DNA from: an uncultured Pseudomonadota bacterium
GTDB taxonomy: Bacteria > Myxococcota_A > Polyangia > Nannocystales > Nannocystaceae
Direction of reading: 5' to 3'
DNA length: 33,184 nt
Assembly: GCA_913061055.1 (NCBI GenBank)
Contig: CAJXVA010000047.1
Span: forward strand, 1-33,184
Shown here: positions 23,202 through 31,595 of the stretch, piece after piece
How positions within the stretch are numbered: the stretch's first letter is position 1
Layout: every line of letters starts with the position of its first letter
Translations under genes and position numbers: made by a program
The notes under the pieces: model-generated
The model's input: the letters and a program-made list of their open reading frames with translations, nothing else
Database searches by the model: none
What the model was told of the DNA's origin: nothing

Positions 23202-26200
23202 ACGCGATCATGAAGATGCTGGGCCAGTCCCGGCTCATCATGACCGCGGCCGGCCTGCTCGCAGCGATTGGACTGTTCGCGTGGCTCACCATGCCGCGCC
23301 AAGAGGACCCGGACATGACGGTCCGGTGGGCGCTGGTCTCGGTCGAGTTCGCGGGCGCCGATGCGGAGAAGGTCGAGAGCCTGATCGTCGACCCCCTCGA
23401 GGAACACCTCGCCGAGGTCGATGAGTTGCGCCGAACGTTCGGGACCGCCCGCGCCGGGTTCGGCAGCGTGCAGCTGGTGTTCCGAGACAGCGTCGATGCC
23501 GACGCCCTCGACGACGCCTGGAAGGATGTCGAAGACGCCCTCGAAGCCGCACAACAGGACTTTCCCGAGGGAGCCGGAGACGCGGTCCTCGATCGCGGTA
23601 TCGGCGACCAGACCTCGGTCGTCTGGGCGATCACCGGTTCTGGAGATCCAGGCACGCTTCACCAAGCCGCCCAAGACATCAAGGACGACCTGCTCGCCGC
23701 ACCCAATGTCGCGAAGGTCGAACTGATCGCGGACCCCGGCCAGCAGCTGACCATCGAACTCGACGATGCGGCCGCCCACCGGTACGGGCTCACGCCGGTC
23801 TTCCTGCGCGACCAGCTCTACGCCCGCAACGCTGGAGTTCCCGGAGGTGCGGTGCGGGTCGGTGACAAGATGGCCTCGCTGCGACCCGGGACCGAGTTCC
23901 GCAGTCTCGACGAGCTCCGCTCGACCGCGATCGTCCTGCCCACCGGCGTCACCGTTCCTCTCGAAGAGATCGCTGAGGTCCGCTTTGGCGAAGCCGACCC
24001 TCGCGTCGACCGGGTCCGCCACGACGGCGTCCCGGCAGTCGCCGTCGCCGTCGTGCCGCGAGAAGGCATCAACCTCGTCGAGTTTGGGGGGACCATGCGC
24101 GAGACCGCCGAGGGCCTGCGGGCGCGATACCCCCAAGTTCAGCTCGAGGAACTCATCTTCCAGCCCGAACGTGTCGAGGCCCGCATTGCCGGGCTCGGGA
24201 CTTCGCTGCTGATGGGCATCGCGGTCGTGGCCCTGGTGTTGTGCCTGGCGATGGGCGTCCGCATGGGTCTGGTCGTCTCGGCTGTCATTCCGCTAGTAGC
24301 CTTTGCCGCGCTGGCGCTCTACGCCGCGGCCGGAGGCATGCTGCACCAGATGTCGATCGCCGCCCTGGTGATCGCGCTGGGCATGCTCGTCGACAATGCG
24401 ATCGTCGTGGCCGAGCACGTCCAAGGCCGCATCGACGAGGGCATTCCACCGCTGCGGGCTGCGGCGGGCTCGGTCCGCGAACTCGCGCTCCCCTTGGGAG
24501 CAGCCACGGGAACCACCATGGCGGCGTTCGTCCCAATGCTGCTGGCCGAAGGCGGGGTCGGAGAGTTCACGCGCGCCATCCCCATCCTGATCATGCTGAC
24601 GCTCGGCATCAGCTACGCCTACGCCGTCCTGGTCACACCGGTGCTCTCGAACTGGCTGCTTCGCCAGCGCAAGGCGGTGCGCAAAGAGTCGCTGCTGGAG
24701 CGCGTCTCGGGGGTCGTCGGTCGCCTCTCGATTCGCCGTCCGCTGATCGTGATCGCGTTGGCGCTCGGAGTCGTGGGCGCGAGTTTTGGCTCGATCGGCA
24801 TGGTCGAGCAGCGCTTCTTCCCCGCCTCGGACCGCAACCAGGTCCTCATCGACCTCAAGTTGCCCGAGGGCTCCCACCTCGACGAGATCGACACCTACGC
24901 GCAAGCGCTGGAGGCCGAGCTTTCGAGCCAGGACAGTGTCCACAGCGTCGTCGCGTTCGTCGGACGATCGGCACCGCACTTCTACTACAACCTCAGCACG
25001 GTCCCTCGCGCGCCCCACTTCGCGCAGCTGGTCGTGAACACGACGAGCAAGCAAGAGAACCAAGCGCTCATCGAACACGTCCGGGCCTATGCGGCACAGG
25101 ACATGCCGCAGGTGCAGGTCGTCGCGCGAGGCCTGGAGCAGGGACCCGGACTGCCGGCCCCCGTCGAGCTGCGACTGATCGGCGACGACTTCGGTCAGCT
25201 ACGCCGAGCCGCGGAGCTGGTCATGGGCGAGCTGCGGCAGATCGACGGATCGGTCGACGTTCGGGACGACGGCGGACTGGGCGTGCCCAACATCGAAGTC
25301 GATGTGGATGACGCGGCTGCGGCCCGTCATGGCGTGACCCGGCTCGACGTCGCGCATGCGCTGCGCGGGCACACCTACGGGCTCGCGGTGGGTCAGTACC
25401 GCGGGGGCGAGGATCCGGTGCCGATCATGGTGCGCTCTCCCCAGGGCGAGAACACCCCCGTCGACGGTCTCCCGGCCCTCGAAGTTGGCCCCGACGCGGC
25501 CTCGGCAGTTCCCCTCGCCCAGATCGCACAGACCTCGGTGATCTGGCGTCCCGCTGCGATCTATCACTACAAGGGCGAACGCAAGGTCTCTGTCCTCTCG
25601 GGCGTCGAGGCCAACTACACCTCCGCAGCCATCGTCGCCGAGCTGCTGCAAACGCTCGAGGGCACGCCCTTACCCGACGGCGTGACGCTGGAAGTTGGCG
25701 GCGAGAACGAGGGCAGCAGCGAAGCCAACACAGCGCTGCTGCAGACGCTGCCCTTGGGGGTCCTGATGCTCATCGGCTTCCTGATGATCGAGTTCAACTC
25801 GTTCCGCCGGGTGGGCATCGTGATGACCACCGTCCCGCTCGCGGCGGCCGGGGTGATCCCGGGTCTCATCCTCGGCGGCCAGCCCTTCGGGTTCATGTCG
25901 CTGCTCGGTGTGATCGCGTTGGTCGGCATCGTCGTCAACAACGCCATCGTGATGGTCGATGTCGTCGAACGCCGGCGGCACGAAGGGGCGACGCTGGACG
26001 AAGCGCTCGTCGATGCGGTCCGCAAGCGGGCCCGCCCGATCCTGCTCACCACGATCACCACCATCGCCGGCCTGATGCCGCTCGCCCTGTCAGCCACCGC
26101 GCTGTGGCCTCCCTTGGCGTGGGCGATGATCAGCGGGCTCGCGGCCTCGACCGCCCTCACGCTCATCGTCGTTCCCGCCCTCTACAAGGTGCTGTTTCGC

Positions 26201-26242
26201 CGGTCGGCCGCGCGTGCCGAACGGGAGGCCCCAGTCCAATGA
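23198..26242 (+). CDS. RND-family inner-membrane efflux transporter
   Basis: At 1014 residues this is a full-length AcrB/HAE-like RND pump: one N-terminal helix, a large periplasmic loop, five more helices, and the same pattern repeated. Helix 4 carries GMLVDNAIVVAEHV, keeping one of the paired aspartates of AcrB (Asp399) with Asn at the second place. Helix 10 carries VGIVVNNAIVMVDVV, with Asn914-Asn915 where AcrB has its relay lysine. This DN/NN set is shared by many HAE-type transporters and does not imply inactivity. The second periplasmic half includes SVDVRDDGGLGVPNIEV. The gene overlaps the adaptor upstream and the TolC-like gene downstream by four bases each. The substrate cannot be read from sequence; drugs, lipids or secondary metabolites are all possible. 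Confidence 0.95.
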   Translation: MNAIMKMLGQSRLIMTAAGLLAAIGLFAWLTMPRQEDPDMTVRWALVSVEFAGADAEKVESLIVDPLEEHLAEVDELRRTFGTARAGFGSVQLVFRDSVDADALDDAWKDVEDALEAAQQDFPEGAGDAVLDRGIGDQTSVVWAITGSGDPGTLHQAAQDIKDDLLAAPNVAKVELIADPGQQLTIELDDAAAHRYGLTPVFLRDQLYARNAGVPGGAVRVGDKMASLRPGTEFRSLDELRSTAIVLPTGVTVPLEEIAEVRFGEADPRVDRVRHDGVPAVAVAVVPREGINLVEFGGTMRETAEGLRARYPQVQLEELIFQPERVEARIAGLGTSLLMGIAVVALVLCLAMGVRMGLVVSAVIPLVAFAALALYAAAGGMLHQMSIAALVIALGMLVDNAIVVAEHVQGRIDEGIPPLRAAAGSVRELALPLGAATGTTMAAFVPMLLAEGGVGEFTRAIPILIMLTLGISYAYAVLVTPVLSNWLLRQRKAVRKESLLERVSGVVGRLSIRRPLIVIALALGVVGASFGSIGMVEQRFFPASDRNQVLIDLKLPEGSHLDEIDTYAQALEAELSSQDSVHSVVAFVGRSAPHFYYNLSTVPRAPHFAQLVVNTTSKQENQALIEHVRAYAAQDMPQVQVVARGLEQGPGLPAPVELRLIGDDFGQLRRAAELVMGELRQIDGSVDVRDDGGLGVPNIEVDVDDAAAARHGVTRLDVAHALRGHTYGLAVGQYRGGEDPVPIMVRSPQGENTPVDGLPALEVGPDAASAVPLAQIAQTSVIWRPAAIYHYKGERKVSVLSGVEANYTSAAIVAELLQTLEGTPLPDGVTLEVGGENEGSSEANTALLQTLPLGVLMLIGFLMIEFNSFRRVGIVMTTVPLAAAGVIPGLILGGQPFGFMSLLGVIALVGIVVNNAIVMVDVVERRRHEGATLDEALVDAVRKRARPILLTTITTIAGLMPLALSATALWPPLAWAMISGLAASTALTLIVVPALYKVLFRRSAARAEREAPVQ

Positions 26243-27741
26243 TCACCGCACTCGCCCTCGCATTGGCCCTTGCGGCACCTCCCTCGCCCGCGCAAGCGGT
26301 GCCGGTCCGCTCGGCTCCGGTCGACACCGTCCCGTCGGTTCTGCACCCCACCGACGGGGGGCTCACCGCAGACCGGGTCGCGCAGAGGGCTCTGTACGAC
26401 GCACCGGATGTCGCGCTTCGCACCGCCGAAGTCGAGGCGGCTGCCGCCCGAGTCGATGAAGCACGCGCCGGATATGTGCCCGCGCTCGACCTCTCCGCGC
26501 AATACATGCGGTTGAGTCCGCTCCCCGGAGGTGGCGGTTCGGGGGCCCTCGCCGGGACGCTCAACCCCGGCCCCCTCGCCGTCGGAGCCTGCCCCGATGG
26601 CACTACCGGCTGCGTCGTCGACTCCCAAGGGGTTCCCGCCGTCTCGCAGTCGTTTCAGTTCGCGGCGATTCAAGACACCTACGCACTGTCGGCCTCGGTC
26701 GGGATCCCGCTCTCCGACGACATCTTCACGATCCCGCATGCGGTCGCGGCTGCGAGACACGGCGAGCGGGCGGCCCAGCTCGCCCGCGACATCGCCCGGG
26801 TCGACACCACCGTCGATGCCCAGATCACCTACTACAACTGGGTCCGGGCCCAGGCCAACCTCGAGCTGGCCGACCGTTCCGCGGCTCGGGTCGCAAAGCG
26901 GATCGACGAAGCGACCGCACGCCTTCGGGCCGGAGCGATCACGCAGACCGACGTGTTGCGTCTTCAAGCCCAGCTCGCGGCGGCCCAGCGCAGCGTCGCC
27001 GAGGCCGAGGCGTTCGTGTTCATCACCGCCGAGGACCTCGGCGCCCGTATCGCCGCCGACCCCACGACGCTCAGTCTCGGGGAGGATGTCACCGCAACCT
27101 TCGCCGCCGATCGCAAGCGCGAGGACACCACCGCCTTGGTCGAACAAGCCCTCGGACGGCGCCTCGAGATTCAGCTCCTCCAGGCCAGCGACGACGCGCT
27201 CCGCGAGCAGATCAAAGTGGCTCGCACCCGCTACGCCCCCCGACTCGACGTGGTCGGACAGGTCGATACCGCCAACCCCAACCAGCGCGTGGTGCCGCAG
27301 CGCGACCAGTTCGACACCACCTGGGCCGCCGGCGTCCGCCTCAGCTACGACGTTCGAGGCGCGATCGCCACACGCTCCAAGATCCGCACGCAGCGGGCGC
27401 AACGACGAGCCATCGCCGCCCAGGTGGCACAGCTGCAGCGCGGCGTCCGACTTCAAGTGGTGCAAGCTGCCCGTCAGCTTCAGGCAGCACGGCGCTCGGT
27501 GGGTCTGAGCCAGGTCGGCCTGAAGAGTGCAGAAGCCGCGTACGAGCAGGTTTCGGCCCGCTATCGAGTCGGTGCGGTGGGCGTCGTGGACATGCTCGAA
27601 GCCGAATCATTGCGGGTCGAAGCCGAGCTTCGCTCCATCGAGGCCCACATCGCGGTGCGCGAGCAGGACCTCCGCCTCCGTCATGCGTTGGGGGAGATCG
27701 CCCGCCCCAGTGAGCCAGCCCGCGGTGATGTGACGGGTTAG
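26239..27741 (+). CDS. TolC-like outer-membrane efflux protein
   Basis: This 500-residue protein belongs to the outer membrane factor family, which forms trimeric channel-tunnels for tripartite pumps. It has a signal peptide (about 1-20, ending PAQA), then two OEP repeats rich in heptad helices: VEAAAARVDEARAGYVPALDLS, TDVLRLQAQLAAAQRSVAEAEA, IKVARTRYAPRLDVV and a final RYRVGAVGVVDMLEAE. A Gly/Pro-rich loop with a close Cys pair lies near 90-130 (ACPDGTTGCVVD), an unusual likely disulfide. I set the start at the ATG at 26239, which overlaps the pump stop as ATGA. All three pump parts are thus in one transcript. Confidence 0.93.
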   Translation: MITALALALALAAPPSPAQAVPVRSAPVDTVPSVLHPTDGGLTADRVAQRALYDAPDVALRTAEVEAAAARVDEARAGYVPALDLSAQYMRLSPLPGGGGSGALAGTLNPGPLAVGACPDGTTGCVVDSQGVPAVSQSFQFAAIQDTYALSASVGIPLSDDIFTIPHAVAAARHGERAAQLARDIARVDTTVDAQITYYNWVRAQANLELADRSAARVAKRIDEATARLRAGAITQTDVLRLQAQLAAAQRSVAEAEAFVFITAEDLGARIAADPTTLSLGEDVTATFAADRKREDTTALVEQALGRRLEIQLLQASDDALREQIKVARTRYAPRLDVVGQVDTANPNQRVVPQRDQFDTTWAAGVRLSYDVRGAIATRSKIRTQRAQRRAIAAQVAQLQRGVRLQVVQAARQLQAARRSVGLSQVGLKSAEAAYEQVSARYRVGAVGVVDMLEAESLRVEAELRSIEAHIAVREQDLRLRHALGEIARPSEPARGDVTG

Positions 27742-27761
27742 CCCCTATCCTCACCGGACTC

Positions 27762-28388
27762 GTGCCGGACCTCCTGCAAAGCCCGCCCGCGTGGTGGATC
27801 GCCGCCTACCTCATGGGAGCGATCCCCGTGGGCGTCGTGCTCGCCCGCGCCAAGGGCATCGACCTGCGCAAGGTCGGCTCGGGAAACATCGGAGCCACCA
27901 ACGCGGCCCGAGCGCTTGGCACCAAGCTCGGCCTCGTCGTGTTCGCCCTCGACGTGCTCAAGGCGGCGGCGCCGGTTTGGCTCGCCTCGTCGGAGTGGGC
28001 GCTCGGACAACTCGCCGATCCGACGTGGCCGCTGGCCGGCGTCGCGCTCATGGCCGTGGTCGGCCACATCTTCCCGGTCTACCTCGGGTTCCGCGGCGGC
28101 AAAGGAGTCGCGTGCGGCCTGGGGATCTTTCTCGCGCTGGACCCACCGGTCGCGTTTGCAGCGATGTTCATGTACGCCCAGGGTCTGGTCCTCACCCGGA
28201 CCAGCGCCGTGGGGTCGCTGACCGCCGTCAGCTCGATCTGCTTGTGCATGCTGATCGCCGACAAGCCACCTGCCTACGTCGCAGCCGCGGTCGCTTCGTG
28301 TGCGCTGATCTGGTTTCGGCACATCAGCAACATCAAGGGCTTGATGGCTGAGGCGAAAGCACGCAAGGCCGCGCAAAAGGCCGTCTAG
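27762..28388 (+). CDS. plsY: Glycerol-3-phosphate acyltransferase PlsY
   Basis: PlsY transfers the acyl group of acyl-phosphate to glycerol-3-phosphate, the first step of phospholipid synthesis, in the inner membrane. The 208-residue, GTG-started protein has several membrane helices and the three family motifs: GSGNIGATNAAR (about 45-56), GHIFPVYLGFRGGKGVA (about 107-123) and FRHISNIKGL near the C-terminus. Length is normal. It starts 20 bases after the TolC-like gene on the same strand, so it may be read from the efflux promoter, although the two functions are not obviously related. The next gene is convergent. Confidence 0.95.
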   Translation: MPDLLQSPPAWWIAAYLMGAIPVGVVLARAKGIDLRKVGSGNIGATNAARALGTKLGLVVFALDVLKAAAPVWLASSEWALGQLADPTWPLAGVALMAVVGHIFPVYLGFRGGKGVACGLGIFLALDPPVAFAAMFMYAQGLVLTRTSAVGSLTAVSSICLCMLIADKPPAYVAAAVASCALIWFRHISNIKGLMAEAKARKAAQKAV

Positions 28389-28398
28389 CATTTCGTCT

Positions 28399-28413
28399 GC
28401 GGGTCGCCCCCGC
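28399..28413. terminator. Weak hairpin between convergent genes
   Basis: GCGGG-tcgcc-CCCGC lies between the plsY stop and the cupin stop, where termination in both directions is expected. The stem is only five bases and there is no T-run, so the call is tentative. Confidence 0.25.
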
Positions 28414-28422
28414 CACCGGAGT

Positions 28423-29040
28423 TCAGCTGTCGGTTTCGGAGGAATCGGGCTCGAAGTTCAGCCGCTTCTTCATCGCCTCGAGCTCATCGTCGACCTGTTC
28501 CTCGATCTCGGCCTCCTGCTGGGCTGCTGCTGCCTCCGCAGCGGCTTCGGCTTCGCCGGTCGGTTCATCGTGCCAATACTCGACCGAGGCATCGATGGGC
28601 ACGAACTCCCGGAGACTGTGAGACGCCCTCCGGGAGTCTCCGCCCGCCAGGATCCCGTGCTTCTTCGAATCCGGGTACACGATGACGTCGGTCGGGTTCA
28701 TCGTGGAGATCGCGAGATAGCGGACCGGGGCCGCGGAGGTGTTGATGACCTGGTGCGCTGCGTCTGCGCGGGCGGGCAGTGCAACGTAGTCGCCAGGCTT
28801 CAGCGGATGCTGCCGGTCACCCAAGCGAAGGGTCGCGTGGCCTTCGAGGACGTAGATCGCCTCCTCATTCCCGAGATGCGCGTGAAAGGGCCAGGCGGTC
28901 TTCCCCGGTGGCACTTCGGTGAGGGTGCAGCCGAGTTGGGAGCCACCTGCGGCGGCGCCCAGCTTTCGCCCCCGATTCTCGAACACGGTCCCCCGCTCGG
29001 TCGAGACCCACTCCACGTCGTCCTCGTGCGTGATGCTCAC
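28423..29040 (-). CDS. Cupin-domain protein
   Basis: This 205-residue protein has a single cupin beta-barrel with both metal motifs: HAHLGNEEAIYVLEG (His53, His55, Glu59) and the second-motif histidine His96 in AAHQVIN, preceded by LKPGDYVALPA. The metal set His-His-Glu-His is complete, so it may bind a metal ion. The C-terminal 50 residues form an Ala/Glu-rich, probably helical acidic tail. It starts at a GTG (29040) overlapping the stop of the Cys-rich gene by four bases. The single cupin resembles sugar- or small-molecule-binding cupins, with dioxygenase or isomerase as other options; no substrate is implied. It is the last gene of a three-gene unit with a LuxR-type regulator. Confidence 0.85.
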   Translation of the reverse strand: MSITHEDDVEWVSTERGTVFENRGRKLGAAAGGSQLGCTLTEVPPGKTAWPFHAHLGNEEAIYVLEGHATLRLGDRQHPLKPGDYVALPARADAAHQVINTSAAPVRYLAISTMNPTDVIVYPDSKKHGILAGGDSRRASHSLREFVPIDASVEYWHDEPTGEAEAAAEAAAAQQEAEIEEQVDDELEAMKKRLNFEPDSSETDS

Positions 29041-29309
29041 CGGGCCAGTAGAGCACACCGACGCGGACCGGAGACCCGGCGGCGACGCTCGCGGACCTGG
29101 CGTTTTCGTTGACGCCGAACGGTCCGACGACAATGGTTCTGCTCGCGCCGACACGACCGGGCGCAAGGAGCGAGACAATCGGCGCCCACACACTGGTCGG
29201 CGCAGGCTTCGGCACAATCGAGTGCTTCTGCATCGCAGTGCCGAGGGGCGGGCCTCACCCGTGGGGGCTGGCTCGTCACGACCAAGGCCAATACAGCGAC
29301 CAAGCTCAT
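29037..29309 (-). CDS. Small exported protein with eight regularly spaced cysteines
   Basis: No family is recognised. The 90-residue protein has a short hydrophobic N-terminus (about 1-13) that may act as a signal peptide. Cysteines at 25, 32, 36, 40, 45, 49, 53 and 60 give the spacing 6-3-3-4-3-3-6, a mirror-symmetric pattern of CxxxC steps as in helical-hairpin disulfide folds. The rest (61-84) is very Arg-rich, with a ninth Cys at 85. Both ends overlap neighbours by four bases: ATGA with the regulator upstream and GTGA with the cupin downstream. The tight overlaps argue that it is a real gene despite its small size. A basic, disulfide-rich secreted peptide could be an effector, signal or metal-binding protein; none of these is shown. 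Confidence 0.65.
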   Translation of the reverse strand: MSLVAVLALVVTSQPPRVRPAPRHCDAEALDCAEACADQCVGADCLAPCARSCRREQNHCRRTVRRQRKRQVRERRRRVSGPRRCALLAR

Positions 29310-30055
29310 GCGCAGAGCACCTTTCGGACCAACGCCATCCGGTTGGGTGCGCCGACCTTCTTGCGGACATTTGCGGCGTGCATCTTGACCGTGCGGTTGG
29401 CGATCGACAGGACCTCGCCGATCTCGTCGTAGAGGTAGCCCAGGGCGATCAACTTGAGGACCGAGGTCTCCCGCGGCGACAACCGCACGAGCACCGCGTA
29501 ACGATCGACCGCGGCCTCGATGTCGGGGTTGAAACGAGGCACCGGTTGCGCGGCGCCGGTGAGGCTCCAATGGGGCGGGCTGCGTCGCCGACCCGTCTCG
29601 CGAAGCCCGCGCGGGCTGGCGGCAACCCGGTCGCGGAGCCGGCGAGTCTCATCGACGCACCGGGCAAGCGCGTCCACCACGGCCTCGGCCGACAGTGGCG
29701 GGATGACGAGTTCCATGACTCCGGCCTCCACCAAACGCCGCACCGCAGTCTCATCTCCGGGGGTTCCCACGCCCACGCTCAGGCAGGGGTTCGGCCGCTC
29801 GCGAAGCGCCCGCGAGAGCCGAATCAACGAGGCTCGACTCAGTTCGCCGTCGAGCACCGCCGCGTCGAACGCGTTGCCCGGAGAGGCCATGACGTCGAGA
29901 GCGGCGTGGCTGGACCGGCACACATTCACCCGTGCCCCGGTCCGCACGACCGCGGCCCCCATGCCGAGAACCGAGCTCGGACGGGTCTGAACAACCAGGA
30001 TGCGAGATCCGCCAAGGGAGGGGGCACATGTGGGGAGCTGTTCGGCGGTGGTCAT
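29306..30055 (-). CDS. Receiver-like / LuxR-type transcriptional regulator
   Basis: This 249-residue protein has an N-terminal receiver-like domain (about 15-140) starting SRILVVQTRP and holding a possible phosphoacceptor in AAVLDGEL. The usual acidic pair after the first strand is missing, so it may be a pseudo-receiver not controlled by phosphorylation. A basic linker follows. The C-terminal LuxR/GerE helix-turn-helix (about 190-245) has LSPRETSVLKLIALGYLYDEI and NRTVKMHAANVRKKVGAPNR. I chose the ATG at 30055, spaced eight bases from AGGGA; a GTG lies two codons upstream. No histidine kinase is adjacent. It leads an overlapped operon with the Cys-rich protein and the cupin and probably controls it. 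Confidence 0.85.
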   Translation of the reverse strand: MTTAEQLPTCAPSLGGSRILVVQTRPSSVLGMGAAVVRTGARVNVCRSSHAALDVMASPGNAFDAAVLDGELSRASLIRLSRALRERPNPCLSVGVGTPGDETAVRRLVEAGVMELVIPPLSAEAVVDALARCVDETRRLRDRVAASPRGLRETGRRRSPPHWSLTGAAQPVPRFNPDIEAAVDRYAVLVRLSPRETSVLKLIALGYLYDEIGEVLSIANRTVKMHAANVRKKVGAPNRMALVRKVLCA

Positions 30056-30243
30056 GGGCACCGTCCCTGTCGGCCACCCCCCGAGGCTGTTGCACGGTTT
30101 ATTCGGGTTTCTTCAGTGTCCAGAGACCAGGACACTTCCCCCACAGCAAACGGGCACCCCCTGAAGCCGGCTCCGCTGGCGCTGAAGCCGCGGCCTCACA
30201 GCCGGTGAGGACGGACTCGAGTGCTCGGCGCTGGGCGGCGTCC

Positions 30244-30639
30244 CTAGGAGTTCGTTCGCAGCGGCGCATCTTTGGCCGGCGCGCGGCTGCCGTACAGACG
30301 CTCCATCTCCGCGCCCATCCGGCCGGTGACGAAATACAGGAGCATCTTGAAGTCGGAGGCGAGCGACCACAGCGGGTACTTGAACGTGGCCGGCCGATTG
30401 TGCTCGATGAAGAAGTGCCCGACCCACGCCGGGCCATAGCCGAGCACAAACCCGAGCAATACCAAGTAGGGGTTGCCGAAAGCGACGGCGGACACGGCCG
30501 CGCTGATCGCCATCGTGCTCCCGAAGTAGTGCAGGCCTCGGCACGTCGGATCGCGGTGCTCCCCGATGTAGTACGGCCAAAACTCCGCGAACGACTGGAT
30601 GCGATCTTCGTCTGCCACGGTGCGGGCAGTGTAGAGCAC
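30244..30639 (-). CDS. Mpo1-like (DUF962) membrane protein
   Basis: This protein of about 131 residues belongs to the DUF962/Mpo1 family; yeast Mpo1 is an iron-dependent dioxygenase that shortens 2-hydroxy fatty acids. Family features are FAEFWPYYIGEHRDPTCRGLHYFG at the start, with the histidines of EHRDP and LHYFG, two central helices, and GHFFIEHNRPATFKYPLWSL with further conserved histidines. These histidines are the proposed metal ligands. The start is uncertain: GTG at 30639, or GTG at 30618, which matches usual family starts better. It stands apart from its neighbours. Whether it acts in fatty-acid alpha-oxidation in this organism is an inference from the family. Confidence 0.9.
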   Translation of the reverse strand: MLYTARTVADEDRIQSFAEFWPYYIGEHRDPTCRGLHYFGSTMAISAAVSAVAFGNPYLVLLGFVLGYGPAWVGHFFIEHNRPATFKYPLWSLASDFKMLLYFVTGRMGAEMERLYGSRAPAKDAPLRTNS

Positions 30640-30708
30640 ATCCTCGGCGGCGTGCGCGGGCGCGGGCTCACAGCAGCCGATGCAACATCGAAGGCGGGAG
30701 CGACACGG

Positions 30709-31509
30709 TCAGCCCGTCACGCGAAGACGCGGCTGCAACAGCCCGGGAAGTTCCGCCAGGTCGCCTGCAGCGAGCTTCTCGAGGCTCTTCTTCACGTCGA
30801 ATGCCTCGAGCGCGTCCGCTTTGCGCTGGGCGCCCCCAGGGATCTGGAACGTGGTTTCGTCCACATCCACGCCTTCGAGAACCTTGGTCGCCACCAGCGT
30901 GAACGCCTCGGAGCGATACTCGAGCGGTAGCCCAGTCTGCTCCCAAACGCACAGCGTTTGGCCGGCCGTCTGGCTTCGTAGGCAGGGCTTGTCGGCGATG
31001 GCATCGATGGAACCCGGATGCGCCTCGCGACCTCGCGCGACCTCCTCATGCCACGTGCGCACGTGATCGACGATCGCGTGCTGCGTGGGCACGTCGAGCG
31101 AAAAGAACCGATCTCCGACCCGTCCCAACGGAAGCGCAACGAGCTCAGCCGAGCCCTCAGCCGCGTCCGTCCACGACTGCGCGGGCGTCTGCACCGAAGC
31201 GCCTCGAATCTCCACGGCCTGCGCGCCTGGCATCGGCATCGACAGCGACCAGTGCTCGGCTCGGCGAGCGCCCTCAGCCGCTGTCACCGTCATGGTTCCC
31301 GACATCCCACCCGGTCCAGAGACCGCGTACTCGACCGTGACCGCGCCACCGGGCATCGGTGCAAACTCCGCGAACAACGCCTGCGGCGAGGCCGGATAGT
31401 CATCGATCTCCACCGCATCGGGGACCGTGAGCTCGGGTTCGCTCGACTCGGCGGGCGGCTGCGCACATGCGGTCAGCCACACCAGAGGGAGGAGCAAACG
31501 AGCCTTCAC
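30709..31509 (-). CDS. Periplasmic lipoprotein, unknown function
   Basis: This 266-residue, GTG-started protein has a lipobox LTAC (Cys15). The mature part has beta-rich segments such as VTVEYAVSGPGGMSGTMTV and a C-terminal strand block PLEYRSEAFTLVATKVLEGVD followed by FQIPGGA. The pattern of strands ending in 'xxFxIPxG' resembles DUF4412/LolA-like envelope proteins that bind hydrophobic ligands, but I cannot place it firmly. Two cysteines (KPCLRSQTAGQTLCVWEQ) probably form a disulfide. It is divergent from the next lipoprotein gene, with an 86-base gap that must hold both promoters. Confidence 0.72.
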   Translation of the reverse strand: MKARLLLPLVWLTACAQPPAESSEPELTVPDAVEIDDYPASPQALFAEFAPMPGGAVTVEYAVSGPGGMSGTMTVTAAEGARRAEHWSLSMPMPGAQAVEIRGASVQTPAQSWTDAAEGSAELVALPLGRVGDRFFSLDVPTQHAIVDHVRTWHEEVARGREAHPGSIDAIADKPCLRSQTAGQTLCVWEQTGLPLEYRSEAFTLVATKVLEGVDVDETTFQIPGGAQRKADALEAFDVKKSLEKLAAGDLAELPGLLQPRLRVTG

Positions 31510-31595
31510 ACGATCGCCCTAGCACGCAGCGCACGCTCCTCCGATTTTTCGGCACGAGCGTGACGGGTTCCCGGGCCGCCGGCCATTGCAGAGAC

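Noticed and set aside
23198..26242. Loss of proton-relay residues as evidence of a dead RND pump
   Set aside because: The DN/NN pattern in helices 4 and 10 is shared by many HAE-type RND transporters, and the gene is full length and in an intact operon.
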